Of a stretch of DNA of 64,000 nucleotides, positions 36,067 to 43,536 are shown piece by piece (positions within the stretch are counted from its first letter, which is position 1; every line of letters begins with the position of its first letter). The notes beneath the pieces were generated by a model. The model made no database searches. It was not told the DNA's origin and saw nothing but the letters and a program-made list of their open reading frames with translations. The position numbers and the translations under genes are program-made. Source of the stretch: Lysobacter enzymogenes (GTDB lineage: Bacteria; Pseudomonadota; Gammaproteobacteria; Xanthomonadales; Xanthomonadaceae); NCBI RefSeq assembly GCF_017355525.1, contig NZ_CP067395.1, positions 1,364,001-1,428,000 on the forward strand, read 5' to 3'.

Positions 36067-37335
36067 CTACGGCGTCGGCGCCGACAACGCGCGCAGCCAG
36101 CGCTCGCGTTCTTCGTCCTCAAGCGTCAGCAGTTCCTCCGGGGGCCCGCCGCCACCGATGGCCTGCAGATCCGCGAGCTGTTCGCGCACCGGCGCGGCGT
36201 CGAGCACCTGCGCAACGGCTTGCTGCAATGCGCGATTGGACGCCGTATCCGAACGCGCCGGCGCCCACAGGCTGAAGCGATCGTAGGCGTTGTAGCCGGC
36301 CAAGGCCGGGTTCGACGCCAGGCTCGGCCAGTCCTGACCTTCGAAACGCAGCGGTTGGTCCGGGTCGGCGGTGGTGCCGAGCACGCGCAATTGCCCGCGC
36401 CGCACGGCGACGATCACGCCGTTGACCGGAGCGAACAGCAAGTCCGCCGCGTGCTCGCGGGTGATGCGGTCCGAGTCGGGATACATGCCGTCGAAAGTCT
36501 TGCGCCGCACGTCGACGCCGCTCAGCGCGCGGAACTGGCCGTAGGCGAGTTGGCCGGTCCAGCCGTCGGCGCCGGTAGCGACGCTGAGCGCGCCGGGGTG
36601 CGCACGCGCGTACGCGAGCAGTTCGTCGAGGCTGCGAATGCCGAGCGCATCGGAGCGCTCGCGGTCGATCGCCAGCACCAGCGGCTGCGACGCCAGCAAG
36701 GTCACCGGACGCAGCGCGCGCAACGCGTCTTCGATCGCCGGCCCGGTCTGCACGCCGGCGATACCGCCGCGCGGCAGCCGCACCGCGGCGAGCAGCACCG
36801 TCGCATCGCTCGCATCCTCTGCGAACCGGCGGTAATCGGCTTCGCCGGCCTGGGCCACGTGTTCGACCCGAACCTCGCGCCCCAGCAGCTTGGGCAGACG
36901 CTGCGCCAGCAGTTCGGCGTAATGGCTGCTGCGGCCGCCGGGCGCGAACGGCACGAGGATGCGCAAGGGCGGCTGCGCGGCCGGCGACAACCTCAGCACG
37001 CGGCCTTCGACGGTGTCGACCGGTGCCGGCGCGCGCGGGGCCTGGTCGCCGAAGTTCAGGCTCAACCAGCGCGATGCCGCCATCGACTCGGGCGCCATGC
37101 CGAGGCTGAAGACGGAAAGGTCCCGCCGCGGCGGCGATCCTGCGTCGGCGGTCCGCAGTCGCCATGCCGGCGGCGTCGACGGCGCAGCGTCGAGATCGGC
37201 CTGCCGCGTCCGATAGTCCGACGGCGCAGCGGCGGCCGGGCATAGCGCCGCGACTAGAATCAGCGCAGCGCCGGCGAGTTTGGCGAGTTTGGCGAGTTTG
37301 GCGAGGCTCGCGAGGTTTCGTAGCGGATGTCGCAT
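36067..37335 (-). CDS. Exported TctC/Bug-family-like solute-binding protein with N-terminal extension
   Basis: A 422-residue protein. The signal peptide contains four tandem LAK units before its hydrophobic core. Next come about 100 residues with no family I know (ending ...LRLSPAAQP). From about residue 130 it resembles the tripartite tricarboxylate transporter binding proteins: LRILVPFAPGGRSSHYAELLAQRLPKLLG, then LGIRSLDELLAYARAHPGALSVATG, VNGVIVAVRRGQLRVLG and LWAPARSDTASNRALQQAVAQVL. No TctA/TctB membrane partners are near, so it may be an orphan sensor or binding protein. It lies 71 bp after the unrecognised gene at 37407 and may share its transcript. Confidence 0.75.
   Translation of the reverse strand: MRHPLRNLASLAKLAKLAKLAGAALILVAALCPAAAAPSDYRTRQADLDAAPSTPPAWRLRTADAGSPPRRDLSVFSLGMAPESMAASRWLSLNFGDQAPRAPAPVDTVEGRVLRLSPAAQPPLRILVPFAPGGRSSHYAELLAQRLPKLLGREVRVEHVAQAGEADYRRFAEDASDATVLLAAVRLPRGGIAGVQTGPAIEDALRALRPVTLLASQPLVLAIDRERSDALGIRSLDELLAYARAHPGALSVATGADGWTGQLAYGQFRALSGVDVRRKTFDGMYPDSDRITREHAADLLFAPVNGVIVAVRRGQLRVLGTTADPDQPLRFEGQDWPSLASNPALAGYNAYDRFSLWAPARSDTASNRALQQAVAQVLDAAPVREQLADLQAIGGGGPPEELLTLEDEERERWLRALSAPTP
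37277..37310 (-). repeat. 9-bp tandem repeat inside a signal peptide
   Basis: Near-identical units of GCGAGTTTG encode the repeated Lys-Leu-Ala of the binding protein's signal peptide. Copy number change would keep the frame and lengthen the signal by three residues per unit. Confidence 0.8.
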
Positions 37336-37406
37336 CGGTGGCGCCCTCCTTTTCGTCCAGCGATTCGGTCTGCGATGCGCGCCGGCGCGTGCGGCCGGCG
37401 AGCTCG

Positions 37407-38345
37407 TCAGGCGGCTTCGGCCGCGGCTTCGCGCGCTTGCGTCCCCAACTCCGCGACGATGTTGCCGGAAAAGAAATCGAGGATCTCGCCGGCGTGGCTC
37501 AGCACGCGGTCGCCGAACCAGTCCGCGGCCAGCCGCGCCGGCGGCCCGCGCTGGCGCAGCAGGTTCGCTTCGATCCGCCCGCGCTCGAGTTCGACGACGA
37601 GGTCCTCGCCCCAGCCCGAGCGCTTCGACGCCGGCAGCGACAGCAGCGCATGGGTGCCGGCCTGGTTCAAGAACAGATTGCCCGCGCCGGTATCGCCGAT
37701 GGCGGAGAAGTCGAGCGACCAGTGCGTCGTGCCGTCGCGCGCGTGTCGCGACAGCGTTCCTTGCTCGCCGACCACCAGCAGCGACGCGCCGTCGCGGGCG
37801 AACCGCACGCGCGCGACGGCGCCGCCGACCGCCACCGCGACCCGCTGCGCGCTCGCGTCGGCGCAATCCACGCGCAGCAGCGCGTCGGCTTTGCGCGGAT
37901 CGGGCACCCATAGCCGACCGTCGTCCGGATCGACCTCGCCGTTGCGCGCATCGACCTCGCGCGCCATCGTCGCCAGCACTTCGCAATTCGCCGTATCCAG
38001 CGTCACCGGGCGCGCCTTGCCGTTGAGCGTGCCGACCAAGGCGCGCTGCCCGCTCGGGTCGAACACGGTCCAGTGCGACAGCAGACGCTCGCTGACGCTG
38101 GGCGCCTGCCCTGCGGACACGAAACCGATGCGCGAGCGGTTGGCGCCGCGGACCGCGAGCCACTCGGCCGAACGCAGCGCCAGGCGGCGGTCGCGCGACA
38201 CGTCGCAGACGACATCGTCGTCGCCTGCGCCAGGCACCGCATGCAGGCGGCCGTCGCCGGGGGCGTAGCGGCGCAGCGGCGGCGCGCCCAACACCCGGTC
38301 GGAGCGGTCGAAGTACACGAGGCCGCGGCGGATATCTACGTACAT
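37407..38345 (-). CDS. Unrecognised protein, possible beta-propeller
   Basis: A 312-residue protein without signal peptide or transmembrane segment. It is rich in short beta-strand-like patterns with recurring xDGxxL or xDPSGxRALV turns (for example VFDPSGQRALVGTLNG, VRFARDGASLLVVGEQG, VDPDDGRLWVPDP), suggesting a WD40- or YncE-like propeller. It ends with an Ala-rich tail. I cannot place it in a named family. The ATG at 38345 has TGAGG 7 nt upstream and is preferred; an ATG at 38357 would add MRLT. It is upstream of the TctC-like gene on the same strand, and the two may act together. Confidence 0.6.
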   Translation of the reverse strand: MYVDIRRGLVYFDRSDRVLGAPPLRRYAPGDGRLHAVPGAGDDDVVCDVSRDRRLALRSAEWLAVRGANRSRIGFVSAGQAPSVSERLLSHWTVFDPSGQRALVGTLNGKARPVTLDTANCEVLATMAREVDARNGEVDPDDGRLWVPDPRKADALLRVDCADASAQRVAVAVGGAVARVRFARDGASLLVVGEQGTLSRHARDGTTHWSLDFSAIGDTGAGNLFLNQAGTHALLSLPASKRSGWGEDLVVELERGRIEANLLRQRGPPARLAADWFGDRVLSHAGEILDFFSGNIVAELGTQAREAAAEAA

Positions 38346-38668
38346 CGTCAGCCTCATCCAATCGCCAATGGGGTGCGCGGCTGCGTCGCCGCCGCGCGGG
38401 GGCGGCGCGGCCGCGCGCCGCGAGCACGGAACGGAGCCTGCAAACCGGGTATACGTCGCGGCCGCCGACGCCGTATTTTTTTGCGCCCGGCGGCCCGCCG
38501 GCGCGAAAAACACAATTTGAAACCCCGCAGCGGGCGATTTTCGGTCAAAACGTCAAGCGGCCGCCACGACTCGCGGCTGCGCCGGTCGCGGGCCTCGCCC
38601 GCAACGGCAACCAGGACCGGCCGACGAACGGCTCCATTAAAACGAACGGACGTGCTAATTTGCGCCCT
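38346..38668. other. Gene-free divergent promoter region
   Basis: This 323-bp gap separates the propeller-like gene (minus) from a TetR gene (plus). No gene is seen. The right end holds TetR operator-like repeats (ACGAACGG at 38623 and 38642) and a TAATTT box. Confidence 0.5.
38642..38661 (+). promoter_or_regulatory. TetR operator-like site upstream of the TetR gene
   Basis: ACGAACGG-A-CGTGCTAATTT, ending 7 bp before the ATG of the TetR gene. The same 20 bp, with one change, occurs inverted at 39326-39345. A partial ACGAACGG also lies at 38624. The ACG...CGT core is imperfectly palindromic. Confidence 0.6.
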
Positions 38669-39286
38669 ATGTCCTCCCTGACCGCCACCAACAAAGGCGC
38701 CGCGACCCGCGAAGCCATCCTCGACCAGGCCTACAGCATCGCCTGCTCGGCCGGCCTGGAAGGCTTGTCGATCGGTCCGCTGGCGACCGCGGTGGGCATG
38801 TCCAAGAGCGGCGTGTTCGCCCACTTCGGCTCGCGCGAAGATCTGCAGCTGGCGGTGCTGGACAAGGCCAGCGAGCGCTTCATCGCCTACGTGCTGCTGC
38901 CGGCGCTGAAGCGCCCGCGCGGCCTGGCGCGGCTGCGCGGCATCGTCGAGTCCTGGTTCGACTGGTCGCGCCACACCGACGGCGGCTGCGTGCTGCTGGC
39001 CGCGGTCAACGAGTACGACGACCGCCCCGGCGCCCTGCGCGACAGCGTGGTCGACCAGCAAAAGCGCTGGCACCAGGAACTCGGCCGCGCGGTGCAACTG
39101 GCGATCGACACCGGCGAGCTCGAAGCCGGCACCGACACCGCCCAGCTCGCGTTCGAAATCTACGGCCTGGCCCTGGTGGTGCATCACGACGCCGGCCTGT
39201 TCGGTTTCGATGCCGCCCTGGTCCGCGGCCTGCGCGCGTACGAGCGGCTGATCCGCTCCTACGCGGCCCTTCCCCTCCCCGCCTGA
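38669..39286 (+). CDS. TetR-family regulator
   Basis: A 205-residue repressor. The helix-turn-helix (residues about 10-56) includes REAILDQAYSIACSAGLEGLS and GPLATAVGMSKSGVFAHFGSRE. The C-terminal domain (WFDWSRHTDGGCVLLAAVNEYDDRPGALRD) resembles the YsiA-like TetR_C group. It is followed after 20 bp by an alpha/beta hydrolase that it probably controls. Operator-like sites flank its gene. The start at 38669 is used because the region upstream is operator; an in-frame ATG-like start at 38660 would lie inside it. Effector unknown. Confidence 0.88.
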   Translation: MSSLTATNKGAATREAILDQAYSIACSAGLEGLSIGPLATAVGMSKSGVFAHFGSREDLQLAVLDKASERFIAYVLLPALKRPRGLARLRGIVESWFDWSRHTDGGCVLLAAVNEYDDRPGALRDSVVDQQKRWHQELGRAVQLAIDTGELEAGTDTAQLAFEIYGLALVVHHDAGLFGFDAALVRGLRAYERLIRSYAALPLPA

Positions 39287-39306
39287 TCCTCCCCACGAGG
39301 CCTGTC

Positions 39307-40233
39307 ATGCCTAGCGCTATCGGCAAAATTAGCACGACCGTTCGTCATCTTGGCCAGCTGTACGGCCTGCGCCTGGGCTTCGCGGTCGGCGCCTGGTTCG
39401 CGCCCGAGGCGACCATGCGCCGCGCCGCCGACCTGTTCTGCACCCCGTTCGCCTCCAGCCGCCGCCGCGCCCTGGCCGCGCCGACCCTGGACGCGCGCGA
39501 GGAGATCCTTCACGTCGACGGGCACGCCATCGCTTGCTACGTTTGGGGCGAGCCGCGCGAACAACCGTATGTGCTGTTCGCCCATGGCTGGTCCAGCCAC
39601 GGCACCCGCGTGGCCAAATGGCTGCCGGCGCTGCGTGCGGCCGGCTATGCGGTGGTCGCTTTCGATCAGCTCGGGCACGGCCGCAGCGAAGGCCGGCTGG
39701 CGACCCTGCCCGACTTCACCCGACACCTACATGCAGTCGGTATGCATTACGGCCCGGCGGCGGCGGCGATCGGCCATTCGCTCGGCGGCGCCGCGACCTT
39801 GCTGGCGATGGCGCGCGGCCTGCGCGCCGAGCGCGCGGTGCTGATCGCGCCCGCGGCCGACCCGGTCGCCGCGGTCAAGCGCTTCGCCCGCTTCCTGTGG
39901 GTCGGCGAAGACCTGTGCCGGCGCATGTTCGCCTACTTCGAAGCGCGCATCGGCATCAGCTTCGATTCGCAACAGGCGCACCGCAACGCGCCGAGCATCG
40001 CCCAGCCGGCGCTGATCGTGCACGACCTCGGCGACAAGGAGGTGCCGTGGGCCGAGGGCGAGCGTTATGCGCGCTACTGGCCGGATTCGCGGCTGCTGAC
40101 CACGCAGGGGCTGGGACATAACCGAATCGCCGACGACCAGACCGTGATCGCCGCAGCGCTGCGCTTCCTGCGCGGGGAAGCGGTCGGCGACAAGGTGGTG
40201 TCGAGCGCGAATCTGCCGTACGGAATCGCCTGA
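39307..40233 (+). CDS. Alpha/beta hydrolase, TetR-linked
   Basis: A 308-residue serine hydrolase. The oxyanion region is LFAHGWSSHG (about 91-100), the nucleophile elbow AAIGHSLGGAATLL has Ser158, the acid is in IVHDLGDKEVPW and the His in TQGLGHNRIADD. An N-terminal amphipathic/hydrophobic stretch (residues 14-50) may attach it to the membrane. Esterase, thioesterase or lactonase activity is possible. The ATG at 39307 has CGAGG 7 nt upstream. The start of the coding region contains an inverted copy of the operator-like site found ahead of the regulator. Confidence 0.88.
   Translation: MPSAIGKISTTVRHLGQLYGLRLGFAVGAWFAPEATMRRAADLFCTPFASSRRRALAAPTLDAREEILHVDGHAIACYVWGEPREQPYVLFAHGWSSHGTRVAKWLPALRAAGYAVVAFDQLGHGRSEGRLATLPDFTRHLHAVGMHYGPAAAAIGHSLGGAATLLAMARGLRAERAVLIAPAADPVAAVKRFARFLWVGEDLCRRMFAYFEARIGISFDSQQAHRNAPSIAQPALIVHDLGDKEVPWAEGERYARYWPDSRLLTTQGLGHNRIADDQTVIAAALRFLRGEAVGDKVVSSANLPYGIA
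39326..39345 (-). promoter_or_regulatory. Inverted second operator-like site inside the hydrolase 5' coding region
   Basis: Read on the minus strand it is ACGAACGG-T-CGTGCTAATTT, matching 19 of 20 bases of the site at 38642-38661. The core ACGAACGGTCGT is close to palindromic. It covers codons 7-13 of the hydrolase. Confidence 0.6.
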
Positions 40234-40408
40234 GGCGCGCAGGACGCGACCGGTCCCGCGCTCGATCCAAGCTGCAACCGCGAACCGGTCCGGCCGAAGC
40301 TCACCCCTCCCGCTTCGGCCGGACCGTTCGCCTCCCGCGCGGTCCGGGCGCGCCGCCGCGCAGGCCGCGCGCGTCGGATCGGCCTGGCCCGGCCGCGCGA
40401 ACGGCGTC

Positions 40409-41053
40409 TCAAGCCGCCATATCGACCGCGTCGGCATCCGGATACGGCTGCCGCCACGCCGGCAACGCCTCGATCCGCGCGTACCACTGGCCCAGGTGGG
40501 CATAGTCGTCCAGCGGCAGTTGCGCGGCGCGCGTCCACGGCAGCATCGCCGCGACCGCGAAATCGGCGGTGCTCAGCGCGTCGCCGAGCAGATAGCGGCG
40601 TTCGCGCAGATGCGTGTCGAGCACTTTGGCGAAATGGCGCAGGTGCTTGCCGGCTTCCTCGACCGTGGCCGCATCGGGCGCGCCGAGGCCGAAGATCGGC
40701 TTGGCCACCCGTTCGAAGAACAGGCTGCCGGCGTGACGGTTGAAATGCGCGGCGCCCCAGTGGGTCCAGCGCAGCAGTTCGACCTGCTGCGACGGCGCCG
40801 ACGGCCACAGCTCCGAACCGGTCTTCTGCGCCAGGTACGCGGCGATCGCCGGCGATTCCCAGATCGTCGTGTCGCCGTCGACCAGCACCGGCACCTTGCC
40901 GTTGGGGTTGATCGCCAGGAACTCGGGCCGGCGGTGTTCGCCCTGCCTGAGCTCGATGCGGACGAACTCGACCGGCGCGCGCACATGGCGGGCGACGGCG
41001 CAGGCGGTGCGGGCGTTCGGCGATTCGTAGTAGTACAGCAGCATGGGCTTCAT
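40409..41053 (-). CDS. Glutathione S-transferase
   Basis: A 214-residue GST. The thioredoxin-like N-terminal domain reads MLLYYYESPNARTACAVARH, the glutathione-binding INPNGKVPVLVDGDTTIWESPAI (cis-Pro and Glu-Ser), and the helical C-terminal domain has YLLGDALSTADFAVAAML with the folding Asp. A Ser in ESPNAR is the probable activating residue (beta/theta-like class). Substrate unknown. The ATG at 41053 was chosen (MKPMLLYYY); it is divergent from a TetR gene across a 236-bp gap with a near-perfect operator, so it is probably induced by that regulator's ligand. Confidence 0.92.
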   Translation of the reverse strand: MKPMLLYYYESPNARTACAVARHVRAPVEFVRIELRQGEHRRPEFLAINPNGKVPVLVDGDTTIWESPAIAAYLAQKTGSELWPSAPSQQVELLRWTHWGAAHFNRHAGSLFFERVAKPIFGLGAPDAATVEEAGKHLRHFAKVLDTHLRERRYLLGDALSTADFAVAAMLPWTRAAQLPLDDYAHLGQWYARIEALPAWRQPYPDADAVDMAA

Positions 41054-41132
41054 CGCGATGTCCTCGTGGCGTGGGAGCGGGCGCAGTGCGGATGGATCGG
41101 AGCGGTGCCGCGCGGTCGATTTTGCGAAGCGG

Positions 41133-41158
41133 TTAAATATGTTCAAGAACACATTTAA
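41133..41158. promoter_or_regulatory. 26-bp palindromic operator between the GST and TetR genes
   Basis: TTAAATATGTTC-AA-GAACACATTTAA with a single mismatched pair, AT-rich in a 70% G+C setting. It lies 80 bp from the GST start and 132 bp from the TetR start, well placed to control both promoters. Symmetry and location fit TetR-family operators. Confidence 0.75.
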
Positions 41159-41164
41159 AATCGT

Positions 41165-41248
41165 GCTAAACCCGTTCCAGCTAAGCCCTTTCCGGCGAAG
41201 CCCGCTCCAGTCAAGCCCGCTCCAGCCAAGCCTGTTCCGGCCAAGCCC
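41165..41248. repeat. 15-bp minisatellite, about six units
   Basis: Units at 41165, 41180, 41195, 41210, 41225 and a partial at 41240 follow GCYAAGCCCGYTCCR with two to four changes each. On the opposite strand the unit is TGGAGCGGGCTTCGC-like, related to the repeat at 29551-29640. It lies between the operator and the TetR gene. Confidence 0.85.
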
Positions 41249-41289
41249 ACCCGCGAACGCCCCACACGCGCTGCCCGCTGCCACCCGCC

Positions 41290-41904
41290 ATGCCCTACAC
41301 CAGCGAACACAAAGCCCAGACCCGCGCGCGCATCGTCGCCACCGCGCGCCGTCTGTTCACCCGCCGCGGCTTCGCCGAGGTGTCGATCGACGAGATCATG
41401 GCCGAGGCCGGCCTGACCCGCGGCGGCTTCTACAACCACTTCAAGCGCAAGCAGGATCTGTACGCCGAAGCGGTCGAGCACATCCTCACCGCGATGCCCG
41501 CCGGCGGCTGCGAAACCGATCCGCCGGCGGCCGCGCGCCTGGCGCGCGAGTACCTGTCCGACCGCCACGTCGCCGATTTCGACTACCCCTGTCCGCTGGT
41601 CGCGTTTTCCTCCGAGGTCGGGCGCGGCGACGACTGCGTCAAGCGCGCCTACACCCAGGTGCTCGACAGCCTGATCGCGATGATGCAGCGCTCGCTCGGC
41701 CCGGGCCCGGCGGCGCGCGAGCGCGCGGTGACGATGGCGACCCTGTGCGTCGGCGGCACCCTGCTCGCGCGCGCGATCGACGACGCCGAATTGGGCAAGG
41801 AGATCCGCCGCGCCGCGCTCGATCAGGTTCTGGCCCTGACCGACGCCGTCGCGGCGCCGGCCGCCGCGCCGGCACAGGCGCGGGCGCGGCGCGCGCGCGG
41901 CTAG
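41290..41904 (+). CDS. TetR-family regulator, divergent from GST
   Basis: A 204-residue repressor. The helix-turn-helix is at about residues 10-57: RARIVATARRLFTRRGFAEVS, then IDEIMAEAGLTRGGFYNHFKRKQDLY, the form often seen in regulators of detoxifying enzymes. The ligand domain carries a Cys-rich stretch (FDYPCPLVAFSSEVGRGDDC). The tail is Ala/Arg-rich. The ATG at 41290 is the first good start. Divergent placement with the GST and the 26-bp palindrome point to local regulation of the GST and itself. Confidence 0.9.
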   Translation: MPYTSEHKAQTRARIVATARRLFTRRGFAEVSIDEIMAEAGLTRGGFYNHFKRKQDLYAEAVEHILTAMPAGGCETDPPAAARLAREYLSDRHVADFDYPCPLVAFSSEVGRGDDCVKRAYTQVLDSLIAMMQRSLGPGPAARERAVTMATLCVGGTLLARAIDDAELGKEIRRAALDQVLALTDAVAAPAAAPAQARARRARG

Positions 41905-42005
41905 CCGCACCGGCCGCGGCGCCGGTTTGCCGGCCCCTGCCGCAGCCTCTATGCTGCGGGACTTTCTGTGTCCCGGCACAGCCGCCGCGAGCCGCCCAAA
42001 CCCGC

Positions 42006-43217
42006 ATGAACGAACCGCTCCCCGTTTCCGACGGCCTGCACGGCCAACCGCACGCCATCGTCGAGCGCGACGGGGTCCGCTATACCCTGCTGGGCACCGC
42101 GCACGTGTCGCAGGCCAGCGTCGAGGCGGTACGCGAGGCGGTCGGCAGCGGCCGCTTCGATGCGGTCGCGGTCGAACTCGACCCGCAGCGCCTGCAGGCG
42201 CTGACCGACCCGGACGCGCTGGCGCGGCTGGACCTGATCCAGGTGATCCGCTCGGGCAAGACCGCGCTGTTCGCCGCCAACCTGGCCCTGGCCGCGTATC
42301 AGCGCCGGCTGGCCGAGCAGCTCGGGATCGAGCCCGGCGCCGAGCTCAAGCGCGCGGTGACCGAAGCGCGCGAACGCGAACTGCCGGTGCACCTGATCGA
42401 CCGCGAAGTCGGCCTGACCTTCCGCCGCGCCTCGCAGCAATTGGGCTTCTGGGGCCGGGCCAAGCTCGGCGTCGGCCTGGTCACCAGCCTGTTCGCCGCC
42501 GACGAGGTCGGCGAGGACGAGATCGAGAAGCTCAAGCAGGGCGACATGCTCGAATCGAGCTTCGGCGAGTTCGCCAAGGAAAGCCCGCAGTTGTACGAAG
42601 CGGTGATCGCCGAGCGCGACCGCTACATGGCCGCGCGCCTGCGCGAGACCGCGGGCGAGTCGCGCGAGGTGCTGGCGGTGGTCGGCGCGGGGCATCTGCA
42701 AGGCCTGGCCAGGCATCTGCGCGAAGACCAGGGCGACCCGGTCGCGCAGCGCACCGCGCTCGAACAGGTCCAGACCAAGAGCAAGGTGCCGTGGGTGATG
42801 ATCGCGATCACCACGCTGATCCTGGCCGGCATCGCCTGGGGTTTCTGGAAAGGCGGCGCTGCGATGGGCGCGGACCTGTTGCTGCAATGGGTCATGTACA
42901 CCGGCGGCCTGGCCGCGCTGGGCTGCCTGCTCGCCGGCGGGCATCCGCTGAGCATCATCACCGCGGCGCTGGTGGCGCCGCTCAAGCCGTTCCGTCCCGG
43001 CGTGCCGGCCGGCGCGGTCAGCGCCCTGGTCGAAGTGCACCGGCGCAAGCCGGCCTACGGCGACTTCATGGCCTTGCGCGACGATGCCCAGACCGTGCGC
43101 GGCTGGTACCGCAACCGGGTCGCGCGGGTGGTGCTGAACTTCATGCTGACCAACATCGGCACCGGCATCGGCGTGTGGCTGGCGGGGTTCCGGATCGCCA
43201 GCAAGCTGGTGGGATAA
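42006..43217 (+). CDS. TraB/PrgY-family integral membrane protein
   Basis: A 403-residue protein of the TraB/PrgY family; PrgY in Enterococcus lowers release of active peptide pheromone, but the function in most bacteria is unknown. The N-terminal putative catalytic domain has YTLLGTAHVSQASVEAV (near 27-43), VAVELDPQRLQAL and AVVGAGHLQGLARHL. The C-terminal part (about 265-403) has four to five hydrophobic segments, e.g. VPWVMIAITTLILAGIAWGF and PLSIITAALVAPLKPFRPG. The architecture of an extracytoplasmic hydrolase-like domain plus membrane tail is typical. The ATG at 42006 fits; no operon partner is evident. Confidence 0.88.
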   Translation: MNEPLPVSDGLHGQPHAIVERDGVRYTLLGTAHVSQASVEAVREAVGSGRFDAVAVELDPQRLQALTDPDALARLDLIQVIRSGKTALFAANLALAAYQRRLAEQLGIEPGAELKRAVTEARERELPVHLIDREVGLTFRRASQQLGFWGRAKLGVGLVTSLFAADEVGEDEIEKLKQGDMLESSFGEFAKESPQLYEAVIAERDRYMAARLRETAGESREVLAVVGAGHLQGLARHLREDQGDPVAQRTALEQVQTKSKVPWVMIAITTLILAGIAWGFWKGGAAMGADLLLQWVMYTGGLAALGCLLAGGHPLSIITAALVAPLKPFRPGVPAGAVSALVEVHRRKPAYGDFMALRDDAQTVRGWYRNRVARVVLNFMLTNIGTGIGVWLAGFRIASKLVG

Positions 43218-43349
43218 GGCGGTAGAGCCGTCCGGGGCGCGCGTTCGCGCCCTCGCCTTGCGCTGGCTGGCGTTCTTTCTTCGATGCGCGCGATGGATTC
43301 GATCCGTCGCTGCGGCTTCGTTCGCGAATGCGGGTGGCGCCGTAAGCGT

Positions 43350-43485
43350 GGTGTCGCGGTCGCGGCTTCCAGGGCCGCACGAAAACGGGCGCACTACCTG
43401 TAGGAGCGGCGCGAGCCGCGACCGCGGGCTAGCCGCTTGCGTCGCATCTGCGGTGTCGCGGTCGCGGCTTGCGCCGCTCCTACAG
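43350..43485. repeat. REP palindromes: inverted pair plus a truncated copy
   Basis: A full TGTAGGAGCGGCGCGAGCCG copy (43398-43425) and an inverted variant (43455-43485) lie about 30 bp apart; a truncated GTCGCGGTCGCGGC fragment lies just before (43354-43367). They fill most of the 319-bp gap between the TraB gene and the RND operon; no gene is seen. Confidence 0.78.
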
Positions 43486-43536
43486 TCGGTATCCGCAGCG
43501 ACGCCGAAGCCGATGGGGGCGATGCGCCCCCATCGC

